Both the position numbers and the translations under genes were made by a program. Under the pieces are notes generated by a model. That model was not told where the DNA came from and did not search any database. It saw nothing but the letters and a program-made list of their open reading frames with translations. This document shows positions 17,946-29,004 of a stretch of DNA of 64,000 nt, in pieces (within the stretch, counting starts at the first letter, position 1; every line of letters begins with the position of its first letter). The DNA is from Alteromonas sp. MMG017 (lineage in GTDB: Bacteria > Pseudomonadota > Gammaproteobacteria > Enterobacterales > Alteromonadaceae), in NCBI RefSeq assembly GCF_018100795.1, contig NZ_JAGJDY010000009.1, positions 62,001 to 126,000 on the forward strand, given 5' to 3'.

Positions 17946-20147
17946 CTATTTCGTAATGTAAAATACGGTAGATAATGGGGGTAAATTAATACTAACTGAG
18001 TGGTCTCGGTTATTCCATGCTATCGGAGTAGGCGTTACATGGCCGTCCACAGGATAATCGCTACCCCAAAATACCTGACTATCTGTATTTAGTGCAAGCG
18101 CCAACTCACCTGCCCCATCTACACCTACGCGGTAATGTTCTCTAGGAATAGGCGTAAAGTTACAAATCACATATACTTTTTGCTTACCATCTAAAGACGT
18201 GCGCACAAAAGACACCACACTTTGGTCTGCATTTTCATGGTCAATCCATGCAAAACCATTATGACTGTGATCTTGTTCGTACATGGCAGGGGTGTGGGTA
18301 TAAAACTGATTCAAGGCCTTATACAAGCTTTGGATACCCTTGTGCTTTTTATGCTCAAGAAGGTGCCAATCTAAACTGGTGTCATGGTTCCATTCTTTAC
18401 TTTGTGCAAATTCATTGCCCATGAAGCTTAATTTCTTACCTGGGTGACCAAACATAAAGCCAGCATAACAACGCAAGTTAGCCGCCTGCTGCCATTCGTC
18501 TCCGGGCATTTTGTGTAATAAGCTACCTTTACCGTGTACCACTTCATCGTGAGATATTGGCAGAACAAAGTTTTCGTCAAACGCGTAAACCATGCTGAAA
18601 GTAATTTCGCCATGGTGATAATTACGGTAGGCAGGATCTTTAGCAATATAGGTTAAAGAATCGTGCATCCACCCCATATTCCATTTAAAGCCAAAACCTA
18701 ATCCGCCTTCAAACACCGGTCGTGACACTCCCGGAAAAGAAGTCGACTCTTCGGCGATAGTCATTGCATCAGGGTAGTGCTTATACACTTCTTCATTCAT
18801 CCAACGCAGCAGGCTGATAGCTTCGTAATTCTCGTTTCCACCGTCGACATTCGGTATCCACTCGCCTTCATTGCGGGAGTAGTCGAGATAAAGCATAGAG
18901 GCAACAGCGTCTACTCTTAATCCATCTACATGGAACTTGTCTAACCAGAATAATGCATTGGCGACGAGAAACTGGCGAACGGTTTGTTTACCAAAATCAT
19001 AGATGCATGAATTCCAATCAGGATGCCAACCGCGTCTTGGATCTTCATATTCATAAACATGGCTGCCATCAAAGCGAGCAAGACCATGGCCGTCTTCTGG
19101 GAAGTGTGCAGGTACCCAATCAATAATTACCCCTAATTCAGCTTGGTGGCATTTATCGACAAAGTATTTAAAGGCATCTGGGTTACCAAAACGGCTGGTT
19201 GGCGCAAACATGCCAACCGGCTGATATCCCCACGACCCATCAAACGGAAACTCTGAAACGGGTAATAGCTCAAGGTGGGTATAGCCCATCTCTTTTGCGT
19301 AAGGAATGAGGTCTTCGGCCAATTCTTCGTAAGTTAAATAACGCTGGCCACTGTCTGCACCAGGGCGTTTCCACGAGCCTAGGTGCACTTCGTAAATACT
19401 CATGGGGTTCGCGTATTTATTTTGTTTACGAGATGCAAGCCATGCATCGTCGTTCCATTGATACTTATCGTGGTTAAATATCTTTGATGCGTGAGAAGGA
19501 TACTGCTCTGCGCTAAACCCTAGTGGGTCGGTTTTGTGCGGTAATTCATGTCCATGAGCATCTTTAATTTGGTATTTGTAGCGTTCGCCTTCGCCTAAGT
19601 TTGGAACCACTAATACCCAATACCCCAGTGAGGTTTTTTCCATAGGGTGTAAGCGCCCGTCCCATTGGTTGAAGTCACCGATTAATGAAACTGACGAGGC
19701 GTTTGGTGCGTAAACGCAAAAACGGGTGGCAGCGAGTGCTTCGCCTTCATCAGGCGTAACGGTAATAAGCTGTGCACCGGCTTGGTGATACAAATTCTCT
19801 GGTTTGCTGTCGATGTAATGTACAGCATGATAAGCATTTTCAGCGAATTGATAAGGGTCACAATAGGTATAGCTATCCGCTTTAGTGGTGATAGTCACCG
19901 AGTAAACCTGCGCGCTTTGGGCCTTTGTGATTTCACCTTCAAATAAACCAGCTTCGTTGAGCGGTTTCAGCATAACCTTTGGCAATGCGGTATCTGGCCA
20001 ACTTATTTCGATGGATGAAGCGTCTGGACGCCATACTCGAATCTTAGTTTTACTTCCTGTTTCAATTGGCCCAAGAACGGAAAACGGCTGAGAACATGTT
20101 GCATGTTCTAATTGCTGCGCTATCTGTTTTATCCGCGTTACCTGCAT
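17946..20147 (-). CDS. glgB: 1,4-alpha-glucan branching enzyme GlgB
   Basis: A 733-residue GH13 enzyme that introduces alpha-1,6 branches into glycogen. Two N-terminal beta modules (the second is the CBM48 beginning ATRFCVYAPNASSVSLIGDFN) precede the barrel: nucleophile Asp in GLRVDAVASMLYLDY, acid/base Glu in TIAEESTSFPGV, third Asp in ISHDEVVHGKGSL. Length matches E. coli GlgB (728). It lies between malQ and glgX. No glgC, glgA or glgP is present in the window, so synthesis from ADP-glucose must be encoded elsewhere. Confidence 0.95.
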   Translation of the reverse strand: MQVTRIKQIAQQLEHATCSQPFSVLGPIETGSKTKIRVWRPDASSIEISWPDTALPKVMLKPLNEAGLFEGEITKAQSAQVYSVTITTKADSYTYCDPYQFAENAYHAVHYIDSKPENLYHQAGAQLITVTPDEGEALAATRFCVYAPNASSVSLIGDFNQWDGRLHPMEKTSLGYWVLVVPNLGEGERYKYQIKDAHGHELPHKTDPLGFSAEQYPSHASKIFNHDKYQWNDDAWLASRKQNKYANPMSIYEVHLGSWKRPGADSGQRYLTYEELAEDLIPYAKEMGYTHLELLPVSEFPFDGSWGYQPVGMFAPTSRFGNPDAFKYFVDKCHQAELGVIIDWVPAHFPEDGHGLARFDGSHVYEYEDPRRGWHPDWNSCIYDFGKQTVRQFLVANALFWLDKFHVDGLRVDAVASMLYLDYSRNEGEWIPNVDGGNENYEAISLLRWMNEEVYKHYPDAMTIAEESTSFPGVSRPVFEGGLGFGFKWNMGWMHDSLTYIAKDPAYRNYHHGEITFSMVYAFDENFVLPISHDEVVHGKGSLLHKMPGDEWQQAANLRCYAGFMFGHPGKKLSFMGNEFAQSKEWNHDTSLDWHLLEHKKHKGIQSLYKALNQFYTHTPAMYEQDHSHNGFAWIDHENADQSVVSFVRTSLDGKQKVYVICNFTPIPREHYRVGVDGAGELALALNTDSQVFWGSDYPVDGHVTPTPIAWNNRDHSVSINLPPLSTVFYITK

Positions 20148-20161
20148 CTGCTACTCCTATT

Positions 20162-20188
20162 AAAAACCCGCAAGAAAACGCGGGTTTA
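20162..20188 (-). terminator. Terminator-like hairpin between malQ and glgB
   Basis: Read on the minus strand, AAACCCGCG pairs with GCGGGTTT followed by TTTAATAG. It lies 75 bases after the malQ stop and just before glgB, so it would attenuate rather than abolish read-through if malQ, glgB and glgX share a promoter. Confidence 0.65.
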
Positions 20189-20262
20189 CTGCCCTAATAT
20201 TAGGCAAAGGCGTGCGTATTTGCACGCCAACATATTCATTTTTAAAAAATGAAAACTATAAC

Positions 20263-22458
20263 TTAAGCACCGGCTTGTTTACGTGCTTGCGTTAATTGAG
20301 CTGCCAACTCTGTTATATCATGAGTCTCGAAAATAGCCTCAATATTCTTGGTCAGCTTTCTACGCCAGTTAGGGTACTCGTTGAAAGTACCTGGAATATT
20401 CACTGGCTTGTCCATTTGTAACCAATCTTCTAACTGTAAGCTTAATAAAGCACTTGAGCCGCCAGCCATATGCACTTGCATACCTTTACTAAGTTCCGCT
20501 GTCATGCCAGTAGCGTTAACATCTCTACCCACATTATCTGCTACCGAGTGATGGCCATGTAGCGAGTCTAATATAGACTGTTTATTCGCGTGACGGTCGG
20601 TATAAAGGGTTTGCAGAATTTCCTCTGTAGGGTAAAGGCCAATGTCTTTACCTAGCGCCAAATCTAAACAGTGCCAGTAGCCAATAAGTGTAGGCATGTC
20701 GTGCGTGGTAAGCGTAGACATAGACTGCACAGGGTAATGGCTTGGCGAGAAGAAACCACCGTCTTCTGCTTGCTCAAAGAAGAAAACTCGGTATGAGTAC
20801 ACACCATTGTCTGCCAACTTACTGCGAATTTCTTCAGGCACGGTGCCTAAATCTTCGCCGATAACTAAGCTTTGGTTACGATGACTTTCAAGGGCTAAGA
20901 TACCCAACAAATCATCAACCGGGTAATATACATAACCGCCCTCTTTCGCATCATCACCTTTCACTACCCACCACAAACGTAGCAGAGCCATTACGTGGTC
21001 AATACGAAGCGAGCCTGACGACGCCATATTGGCTGAAAATAAGTCGATGATAGGTTGGTAAGCTTGTTCATAAAGCTTGCGAGGATCCATTGGAGGAAGA
21101 CCCCAGTTTTGCCCCAACGGCCCTAAGATATCAGGCGGAGCTCCTACGCTTGCATCAGTGCAGTATAAATCTTTGTTGCCCCAAATTTCAGCGCTACCTT
21201 CACTTACTCCTACAGCAAGATCTCGATATAAACCAATTGTCATACCACAGTCAGTGGCTTTGCTGCTTGCCGCTTCTAGCTGTTGCGCCGCTATCCATTG
21301 CAAGAATAGGTAGAATTTAACTTCGCTAGCATTGGCTTTTTTAAATTTCGCGACGGCGGGGTTATGGTAATCTTTGTATTCTTCAGGGAATACAGGCCAT
21401 CCCCAACAGTCTTTTCCTTTCGCTTTAAGGTGAGATTGAAGCGCATCGTATACCGCTAGCATATCTAAGCTTTCACCGCCTTCGGCAACAAACGCTTTGA
21501 ATGCTTTATTTTGCTTGGTATTTTTACGAAGATGGCGAGCATCGTAAACATCAAACACCGCTTTAAGCGCTGCCAATTTAATATGCGCGACAGCCTCATA
21601 GTCTACGTGTTCTGTTTCACGGGCATGGGTCAGCGTGTTTTGGAACGCTTCAGCATTCACAACGGCCTGAACACTTTCGTCATCAAAACCTTCAATAGCA
21701 GAAGCATCAATGTACAAGTAGTTTAGCCAGCGGCGAGAACTAGGACCATAGGGAGAACACGCGTCTGGATTGGCAGGATAAAGTGCATGAATAGGATTAA
21801 GCCCGATGAAATCTGCCCCTACGCCAGCTGCTTTTTCAATTAGCGTTGCAAGGTCGGTGAAATCCCCTATTCCCCAGTTTTTCTCACTACGCACACAATA
21901 AAGCTGCACGCTCAATCCCCAAATCTTTTTGCCAGCCGCAATAGGCTCTGGGGTATAGCAGGCTTTTGGTGCAACAATAATGCGAGACTCTGCAAACTGA
22001 TCATCGTCCGCACTTAACGCTATGGTGTGATAACCAAGCGGTAAGTTAAGTGGCAACGACACTACATACTCATGGAACTCCACCTCGTCGATGTGCGCCA
22101 TGGTCGTCATTTCTTGGTCTACCGGTGTAAACGTATGTTTTTCAATTTTTCCGTTTTCACAGTGAACTGTAATCACATGCTCATCGTTTACAAGCTCTAT
22201 AGGTAGGCGCACAACGATAACAATAGCTTCATCGCTACGAACCACTTGAACAGGGTTCAAAGGAGATAACCATACTGAGCTAATGTCGTCTATAATTTGC
22301 GACTGAATCTTTTCTTCACTGGCGGTGTCATAACCCAGCACGTTAAGTAATTTTGCCTTACTTGACTCTGCGATGGTTGCTGGTTTGCCCCATGCGTCGA
22401 CGTATTGAGTCTCTATTCCACGCATTTCAACCAGTTGTTGCAGAAGATCTTGTGTCAT
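20263..22458 (-). CDS. malQ: 4-alpha-glucanotransferase (amylomaltase) MalQ
   Basis: A 731-residue GH77 enzyme that transfers malto-oligosaccharide segments and releases glucose. The N-terminal accessory domain of the MalQ type (to about residue 170) is followed by the barrel: WGLSVQLYCVRSEKNWGIGDF, nucleophile Asp in LRIDHVMALLRLWWV, Glu in VIGEDLGTVPEEIR, Asp in LTTHDMPTLIGYWH. The ATG at 22458 was preferred to the in-frame start at 22491 because AGGAAC lies before it. It heads the glycogen gene run and is divergent from gapA. Confidence 0.92.
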   Translation of the reverse strand: MTQDLLQQLVEMRGIETQYVDAWGKPATIAESSKAKLLNVLGYDTASEEKIQSQIIDDISSVWLSPLNPVQVVRSDEAIVIVVRLPIELVNDEHVITVHCENGKIEKHTFTPVDQEMTTMAHIDEVEFHEYVVSLPLNLPLGYHTIALSADDDQFAESRIIVAPKACYTPEPIAAGKKIWGLSVQLYCVRSEKNWGIGDFTDLATLIEKAAGVGADFIGLNPIHALYPANPDACSPYGPSSRRWLNYLYIDASAIEGFDDESVQAVVNAEAFQNTLTHARETEHVDYEAVAHIKLAALKAVFDVYDARHLRKNTKQNKAFKAFVAEGGESLDMLAVYDALQSHLKAKGKDCWGWPVFPEEYKDYHNPAVAKFKKANASEVKFYLFLQWIAAQQLEAASSKATDCGMTIGLYRDLAVGVSEGSAEIWGNKDLYCTDASVGAPPDILGPLGQNWGLPPMDPRKLYEQAYQPIIDLFSANMASSGSLRIDHVMALLRLWWVVKGDDAKEGGYVYYPVDDLLGILALESHRNQSLVIGEDLGTVPEEIRSKLADNGVYSYRVFFFEQAEDGGFFSPSHYPVQSMSTLTTHDMPTLIGYWHCLDLALGKDIGLYPTEEILQTLYTDRHANKQSILDSLHGHHSVADNVGRDVNATGMTAELSKGMQVHMAGGSSALLSLQLEDWLQMDKPVNIPGTFNEYPNWRRKLTKNIEAIFETHDITELAAQLTQARKQAGA

Positions 22459-22658
22459 CGTAACTTGTTCCTGTATTCCTGTGAGAGGCACGCTTGATTT
22501 GCACTAAGCAAATTTGCTTATACGTACAAAATATTAACATTATTCTAGAAACAGTCGCGCTATGAAAACTGAATACGATTGCATAAGCTGTTGTTCGTAA
22601 TTTTCCAACAGTTTAGCGTTTTTGTTTTGCCAATTATGGCATTTTGATCCATACTTTA

Positions 22659-22673
22659 CGTAATTTATTTTCA
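22659..22673. promoter_or_regulatory. Weak HexR-like site before gapA
   Basis: CGTAATTTATTTTCA matches 12 of 15 positions of the palindrome TGTAAT-www-ATTACA seen before zwf and pyk in this window. It is 26 bases before the gapA start. Three mismatches, two in the same half, make it uncertain. Confidence 0.35.
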
Positions 22674-22686
22674 TATTCAAAAATAA

Positions 22687-23694
<1,008 letters not shown>

Positions 23695-23755
23695 TCAAGT
23701 TTATCAATAACGGCAACTCGGTTGCTCAGTTATTGAAGACATTGTTAATAGACTG

Positions 23756-23789
23756 AAAAAAAGGTGCGAATACTATTCGCACCTTTTTT
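23756..23789 (+). terminator. Intrinsic terminator after gapA
   Basis: The A-tract and GGTGCGAA pair with TTCGCACCTTTTTT around a five-base loop. Upstream, at 23704-23736, a second hairpin without a T-run (TCAATAAC outer arms, GCAAC/GTTGC inner arms) follows the stop codon. Confidence 0.9.
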
Positions 23790-23886
23790 GTTTTCATAGC
23801 ACAATAAGCCATTATTAAATGGGAATGCGAGACCTTGTGGAAATCTCGACAACGGTACAATCAACACGTTGCTTCATGGAGGATTT

Positions 23887-24735
23887 ATGTCAACAGAATC
23901 ATTGCAAGTAAGCGAATCAAACGGATTGACGTTTTTAGAGGTAGATAACCACCTCGGGTCAGCAAAAATCAGTTTATTTGGCGGACATGTTTTATCTTTT
24001 ATTCCAAAAAAAGATGGGCAAGAACGCTTATGGGTCAGCCCCCATGCCTACCTTAACGGTGAACGCCCTATACGCGGTGGAATACCTGTGTGTTGGCCAT
24101 GGTTTAGTGACGATCATGGCAAAGCGAAAGGTGAGCTGCCTGCCCATGGTTTTTTGCGTACACAAGTGTGGCAATTAACATCATCAAGCGAAGATGAAAC
24201 TGGCACGCATATTACACTTACCCCTTCCTTCACGCGAGCGGAAGGCTTTGAACATGACTGTGCAGTTACCCTATCAATTACTGTAGGTGACGCCCTCACC
24301 GTATCGTTAATTACAGAAAACACAGGCGTAGTGCCTTTTACTTACAACTGCGCGTTACACAGTTACTTTCATGTTGATCATATTCAAGCGGTTCGCCTTG
24401 ACGGTATAACCGGTGACTATAAAGATAAACTGGATGACTGGGCGATAAAACCCACACCTGAAAATTATACTTTTACCGGTGAAACCGACCGTATTCATAT
24501 GAGCGCGGTAGAAAAGGCGTCTATTGTGGTAAACGATACCCCTTTTACCGATGTTGGCTCAAAAGGTCATGACTCGTTGGTGGTATGGAACCCATGGCAA
24601 GGCGCTGCGTCAATTTCTGATATGGATCCGTTTGGTTATAAACATATGGTGTGTGTAGAGTCGTCTATCACCCAAGGCAAGACACTACAGCCAAGTGAGT
24701 CTCATGCCATGGTGCAAACGATAACGCCTGTGTAA
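23887..24735 (+). CDS. D-hexose-6-phosphate mutarotase (YeaD-like)
   Basis: A 282-residue aldose-1-epimerase-fold protein of the YeaD branch, which interconverts anomers of glucose-6-phosphate and related sugars. Visible family segments are KISLFGGHVLSFIPK, RPIRGGIPVCWPWF, AHGFLRTQVW and LHSYFHVD, with conserved His and Asp. The ATG at 23887 has GGAGGATTT immediately upstream, so it is preferred to 23869. Its neighbours gapA and zwf fit a role in glucose-6-phosphate supply. Its stop codon lies in the first copy of a 37-base duplication. Confidence 0.88.
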   Translation: MSTESLQVSESNGLTFLEVDNHLGSAKISLFGGHVLSFIPKKDGQERLWVSPHAYLNGERPIRGGIPVCWPWFSDDHGKAKGELPAHGFLRTQVWQLTSSSEDETGTHITLTPSFTRAEGFEHDCAVTLSITVGDALTVSLITENTGVVPFTYNCALHSYFHVDHIQAVRLDGITGDYKDKLDDWAIKPTPENYTFTGETDRIHMSAVEKASIVVNDTPFTDVGSKGHDSLVVWNPWQGAASISDMDPFGYKHMVCVESSITQGKTLQPSESHAMVQTITPV

Positions 24736-24805
24736 TGCGCTAGCGAGCCGTTTAACGGCTTAAATAAAGTAATGCGCTAGCGAGCCGTTTAACGGCTTAA
24801 ATAAA
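24733..24805 (+). repeat. Perfect 37-base tandem duplication over the mutarotase stop codon
   Basis: Bases 24733-24768 and 24770-24805 are identical over 36 positions, period 37. Each copy begins TAATGCGCTAGCGAGCCG and contains a small hairpin (AGCCGT-TTA-ACGGCT). The first TAA is the stop codon of the mutarotase gene. Identity of the copies points to a recent duplication. Confidence 0.95.
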
Positions 24806-24858
24806 AAGCCCCGATAATAAATGACGTCATATCAGTCACCATTACCGGGGCTTTTTTA
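24803..24858. terminator. Bidirectional terminator between mutarotase and eda
   Basis: AAAAAGCCCCG pairs with CGGGGCTTTTTT around a 32-base loop that itself contains the palindrome ATGACGTCAT. It separates convergent genes. Confidence 0.8.
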
Positions 24859-24870
24859 TAATGTTTTTAA

Positions 24871-25518
24871 TTAGCTGATGTTGGCACCCGCAACCGCTTC
24901 TTTAGCAAGTTGCGTAATACGATCCCAATCACCTGACTCAATCGCATCGTCTGGCGCTAACCAAGAACCACCAACACAAACCACATTCTTAAGGGCTAAG
25001 TAATCATTGTAGTTACCTGGGCCAATGCCGCCAGTTGGACAGAATGTAAATTCAGGGAATGGACCACTGATAGCTTTAATCGCTTTCACACCACCAGATG
25101 CTTCAGCTGGGAAGAATTTCATATGGGTGTAACCCGCGTCTTTCCCTTTCATCAGTTCAGACGTTGAAGAAATACCTGGGATAAGTGGAATTTCTGCTTC
25201 CATACCCGCTTTTAACAAATCAGCTGTCATACCAGGGCTAATTGCAAATTTGGCACCCGCTTCAATTACCGCTTTAAGCTGCTGTGCGTTTGTTACTGTC
25301 CCAGCACCAATAAGAGAATCAGGCACTTCATCAGCAATACGCTTGATTACGTCAATAGCAGCTGGTGTACGAAGGGTTACTTCCAATACTTTAATACCGC
25401 CGGCCATAAGCGCTTTTGCTAGAGGAACTGCCTTTTCCACATCGTTGATAACCAATACAGGTACAACAGGGCCAGCAGCAAAGATATCAGCTGGCGAATA
25501 TTTCCATTTACTTGTCAT
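24871..25518 (-). CDS. eda: KDPG / 4-hydroxy-2-oxoglutarate aldolase
   Basis: A 215-residue class I aldolase that splits 2-keto-3-deoxy-6-phosphogluconate into pyruvate and glyceraldehyde-3-phosphate. The catalytic Glu lies in [10 protein letters not shown], the Schiff-base Lys in [12 protein letters not shown], and the phosphate loop in [11 protein letters not shown]. It is the last gene of the zwf operon; its ATG follows the glk stop by three bases. Confidence 0.96.
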   Translation of the reverse strand: MTSKWKYSPADIFAAGPVVPVLVINDVEKAVPLAKALMAGGIKVLEVTLRTPAAIDVIKRIADEVPDSLIGAGTVTNAQQLKAVIEAGAKFAISPGMTADLLKAGMEAEIPLIPGISSTSELMKGKDAGYTHMKFFPAEASGGVKAIKAISGPFPEFTFCPTGGIGPGNYNDYLALKNVVCVGGSWLAPDDAIESGDWDRITQLAKEAVAGANIS

Positions 25519-25521
25519 AAA

Positions 25522-26475
25522 TCAGCTCGCAGTATGTTGTTGAAGATAAGCAGCTGCACCTAATAAGCCGTGATCAGGCTCTGCTATCAAATAAGTAGGA
25601 ATATCTTTCACATAGTGCTTCATCTGCCCTTTTGCTTCGAAACGGGCTCTAAAGTCACTATTTTGAATGAATTCAGGGAAACGGTTTGCTATACCACCGC
25701 CGATGAAAATGCCACCTGTTGTGGCCATATTTAACGCCAAATTACCGGCAAAGCTGCCCATAATTCTGCAGAACTGCGTTAACGTGGCAGCAGCAATATC
25801 ACAGGTACCCGCTAATGCGGCTTCTGTAATTTGAGCAGGTTCAGCGAATGTAGCTTCTTTACCTGCATCTTGTGCTAGTGCGGTATAGATATTATGTAAT
25901 CCCCTGCCAGACATCACTTCTTCAGCAGAAGCACGGCCGAAACTTTTTTGCAGGTGACGCCATACCACAACATCGGTTTCATCAACAGGAGAGAAGTCAA
26001 CATGACCGCCCTCGCCGTCTAGGGTTTGCCACCCAGTAGAGGTCATCGTGATATGCTCTACACCCAAGCCAGTACCTGGACCAAATACCGCAATGTTACC
26101 ACCGGCTTTTGCCGTGCCATCACCAATTTGAACAACTTGTGAGTCATTCAGAACCGGCAGTGAATGTGCCACCGCGGTAAAGTCGTTGATCACGAACAGT
26201 GAGTCTAACTTTAACTGCGAGCGTAGCGCGTTTTGCGAAAACGCCCAGCTATGGTTAGTCATCACGACTTGGTCGCCCAATACTGGGCAAGCAATACCAA
26301 TACACCCTTCGGTGAATTGGTATTCAGGCATATCACTAAAATACTGTGAAATTGCCAAGTCGATACTGGCAAAATCATTACACATATATTTCTTTATATC
26401 GGTAACGCCTGTTTCGGTAACCCGAGCAACGCGAATGTTAGTGCCCCCTACATCGGCCACAAACTTCTGGCTCAT
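25522..26475 (-). CDS. glk: Glucokinase
   Basis: A 317-residue ROK-independent (bacterial Glk, PF02685) glucokinase: [14 protein letters not shown] at the N-terminus, [14 protein letters not shown] with the catalytic Asp, [10 protein letters not shown], and [12 protein letters not shown]. It phosphorylates glucose for entry into the Entner-Doudoroff route. The ATG at 26475 overlaps the edd stop as ATGA, which supports this start over 26508. Its presence in the operon suggests that glucose is taken up unphosphorylated. Confidence 0.94.
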   Translation of the reverse strand: MSQKFVADVGGTNIRVARVTETGVTDIKKYMCNDFASIDLAISQYFSDMPEYQFTEGCIGIACPVLGDQVVMTNHSWAFSQNALRSQLKLDSLFVINDFTAVAHSLPVLNDSQVVQIGDGTAKAGGNIAVFGPGTGLGVEHITMTSTGWQTLDGEGGHVDFSPVDETDVVVWRHLQKSFGRASAEEVMSGRGLHNIYTALAQDAGKEATFAEPAQITEAALAGTCDIAAATLTQFCRIMGSFAGNLALNMATTGGIFIGGGIANRFPEFIQNSDFRARFEAKGQMKHYVKDIPTYLIAEPDHGLLGAAAYLQQHTAS

Positions 26476-28304
26476 AGCGCCTGCTCCTGGTTGTAGAACA
26501 ACGAGCATGCACCTTCTTCAGCGCCAGTAAGGATGGCACGCATGCCGCCAAACATTTCACGGCCCATACCAATGTGGTGGTGACCAATATCAGCAGGTTT
26601 CGCTTCACGGGCTTCAAGGGTAGCTTCATCAACGTGCAAGGTTAATGCGCCTGTTTCTGTATTTAGCTCAATCAAATCACCCGCTTCAACTTTTGCAAGC
26701 AAGCCGCCTTTATAGGCTTCTGGGGTAACATGGATTGCTGCTGGTACTTTACCTGAGGCACCAGACATACGACCGTCAGTAACCAAGGCCACATTGAAGC
26801 CTTTGTCTTGCAACACGCCAAGAGGCGGTGTTAAGCGATGCAGTTCTGGCATACCAATAGCAGAAGGCCCTTGGAAACGAACGACAACAATGCAGTCTTT
26901 GTCTAGGTCACCCGCTTTAAATGCAGCGTCTAAGTCGAACTGATCTTCAAACACAACCGCTGGCGCTTTAATGGTGCAATGTGGGGTGCGAAGCGCTGAT
27001 GTTTTAATTACACCGCGACCAAGGTTACCCTCTAGTACACTTAATCCGCCATCTGGTTTAAACGGTGCTTCTACCGTAGCAAGGACTTCTTTGTCTAACG
27101 ACTCAGTAGGACCGTCACGCCATTCAAGTTCACCGTCTTTCAACATTGGCTCTTTGGTGTAGAAGTCTAGCCCTTCACCACAAATGGTATTAACGTCATT
27201 ATGCAACAACCCAGCATCTAGCAATTGCTTGATAAGCAATGACATACCGCCAGCTGCAACAAAATGGTTAATGTCGGCAGAGCCGTTAGGGTATATACGA
27301 GTAATCAATGGCACAGCATTAGAAATATCTGAGAAATCATCCCAGTTAATGATGAAACCAGCTGAACGAGCAACGGCAATTAAGTGCATAGTGTGGTTTG
27401 TTGAACCACCTGTTGCTAGCAAGCCTACTAGGCCATTCACAATAGCTTTAGCGTCAACAATGTTACCGATTGGGCGGTATGTATCGCCTAAATCAGTAAT
27501 ACGTGTCGCTTGAATTGAAGCCGCTTTCGTTAGGGCATCACGAAGCTCTGTACCTGGGTTTACAAACGAAGATCCAGGTAAATGAAGGCCCATCATCTCA
27601 ACCACTAACTGGTTAGAGTTTGCAGTACCGTAGAAAGTACATGTACCCGCAGAGTGATAAGACTGAGATTCAGCTTCAAGTAGCGCATCACGGCCTACTT
27701 TACCTTCTGCGTATTCCTGACGAACACGGGCTTTTTCTTTATTCGGTAAGCCTGAAGGCATAGGACCGGCTGGTACAAATACCGTTGGTAAGTGACCAAA
27801 GCTTAACGCACCCATTAATAATCCAGGTACGATTTTATCGCAAATACCTAGCATAAGGGTTGAGTCGAACATGTTGTGCGAAAGCGCAATAGCAGCACCT
27901 TGGGCAATGTTGTCACGGCTCATCAAGCTCAAATCCATACCGGTTTGACCCTGAGTAACACCGTCACACATAGCGGGAACACCGCCAGCAAACTGAGCCA
28001 CACTGCCTACACTTTTAACTGCATCGCGAATAATCGCAGGATACGTTTCGTAAGGCTGGTGTGCAGAAAGCATGTCGTTGTAAGCAGATACAATCGCTAC
28101 GTTTGCTTTTGTCATCGAGCGCAGATCAGATTTATCTTCTGTTCCACACGCTGCAAAACCGTGCGCTAGGTTTCCGCACGACAACACACCGCGGTGAGGA
28201 CCTTGGCGGCGTGCGTGTTCAATTTTTTCTAAGTATGCCTTACGGCTGTCTTTGCTACGCTCTATTATACGCTGCGTAACTTCTGCAATTCTTGAATCCA
28301 TCAT
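26472..28304 (-). CDS. edd: Phosphogluconate dehydratase
   Basis: A 610-residue IlvD/Edd-family [4Fe-4S] enzyme that converts 6-phosphogluconate to KDPG. Iron-sulfur Cys positions lie in [13 protein letters not shown] and in [23 protein letters not shown] and [15 protein letters not shown] are family signatures. The ATG pair at 28304/28301 follows AGGAGACA. It sits between pgl (gap of six bases) and glk (four-base overlap). Confidence 0.96.
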   Translation of the reverse strand: MMDSRIAEVTQRIIERSKDSRKAYLEKIEHARRQGPHRGVLSCGNLAHGFAACGTEDKSDLRSMTKANVAIVSAYNDMLSAHQPYETYPAIIRDAVKSVGSVAQFAGGVPAMCDGVTQGQTGMDLSLMSRDNIAQGAAIALSHNMFDSTLMLGICDKIVPGLLMGALSFGHLPTVFVPAGPMPSGLPNKEKARVRQEYAEGKVGRDALLEAESQSYHSAGTCTFYGTANSNQLVVEMMGLHLPGSSFVNPGTELRDALTKAASIQATRITDLGDTYRPIGNIVDAKAIVNGLVGLLATGGSTNHTMHLIAVARSAGFIINWDDFSDISNAVPLITRIYPNGSADINHFVAAGGMSLLIKQLLDAGLLHNDVNTICGEGLDFYTKEPMLKDGELEWRDGPTESLDKEVLATVEAPFKPDGGLSVLEGNLGRGVIKTSALRTPHCTIKAPAVVFEDQFDLDAAFKAGDLDKDCIVVVRFQGPSAIGMPELHRLTPPLGVLQDKGFNVALVTDGRMSGASGKVPAAIHVTPEAYKGGLLAKVEAGDLIELNTETGALTLHVDEATLEAREAKPADIGHHHIGMGREMFGGMRAILTGAEEGACSLFYNQEQAL

Positions 28305-28310
28305 TGTCTC

Positions 28311-29003
28311 CTATGGCGCCCACATCAAGGTTACCGGGGCTCTGTTTACCACGGCCGTGATGGGCTTTTGCGCTTCGGTAGCATTATCCAGTGCATCAAG
28401 CAGTACCTGCTTTTTCTTTTCACCGGTTAAATGCAGAAAAATATGTCGACTGTTTAGCAACGCCGGCAACGTAAGGGATATACGTTGATGGGGTGCAGTT
28501 GTAGGTTGTACAGCAATACATGTGCGACCACTGTTCATGCTCAAGCCATCATTGACTTGTTCAGAACAGGGGAATAGCGATGCGGTATGACCGTCTTCAC
28601 CCATGCCTAAAATAAGCGCATCAAAAGGCTGGGACATACTTGCAATCGCTTTTTCAGCAGCATTTACGCCTTCACTAGCATCAGCAACATCGCTTTTTAA
28701 TTCAACGAAATGCGCTGCACTGGCTTTATTTTGAATAAGATTCGCTTTAACTAAGCTGGTGTTACTGGCTTCATGACCTTCTTCCACCCAACGTTCATCA
28801 GCAAGGGTAATATCTACCTTGTCCCACTCTATGTCGGTTTCGCTCAACTGCTTAAAAAGTGCAAGAGGCGTTCTGCCGCCACTTACCACAAGCGAAGCAC
28901 GCCCGCGGGTTTTAATACCAGTTTTAAGAATGCTAACCAAGTCTTCAGCAAAGGCTGAGGTAAGCGCATCGGGTGTATCAAATGAAAGGGTTGTTAAAGC
29001 CAT
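28311..29003 (-). CDS. pgl: 6-phosphogluconolactonase (DevB/NagB fold)
   Basis: A 230-residue hydrolase of 6-phosphogluconolactone. The motifs VVSGGRTPLALFKQL, ITLADERWV and LGMGEDGHTASLFPCS are those of the family. It lies one base after the zwf stop, so translation is probably coupled. Confidence 0.94.
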   Translation of the reverse strand: MALTTLSFDTPDALTSAFAEDLVSILKTGIKTRGRASLVVSGGRTPLALFKQLSETDIEWDKVDITLADERWVEEGHEASNTSLVKANLIQNKASAAHFVELKSDVADASEGVNAAEKAIASMSQPFDALILGMGEDGHTASLFPCSEQVNDGLSMNSGRTCIAVQPTTAPHQRISLTLPALLNSRHIFLHLTGEKKKQVLLDALDNATEAQKPITAVVNRAPVTLMWAP

Positions 29004-29004
29004 A

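Noticed and set aside
27184..27513. 109-residue plus-strand frame inside edd
   Set aside because: It is a shadow of the highly conserved edd coding sequence, with no ribosome site and no recognisable protein.
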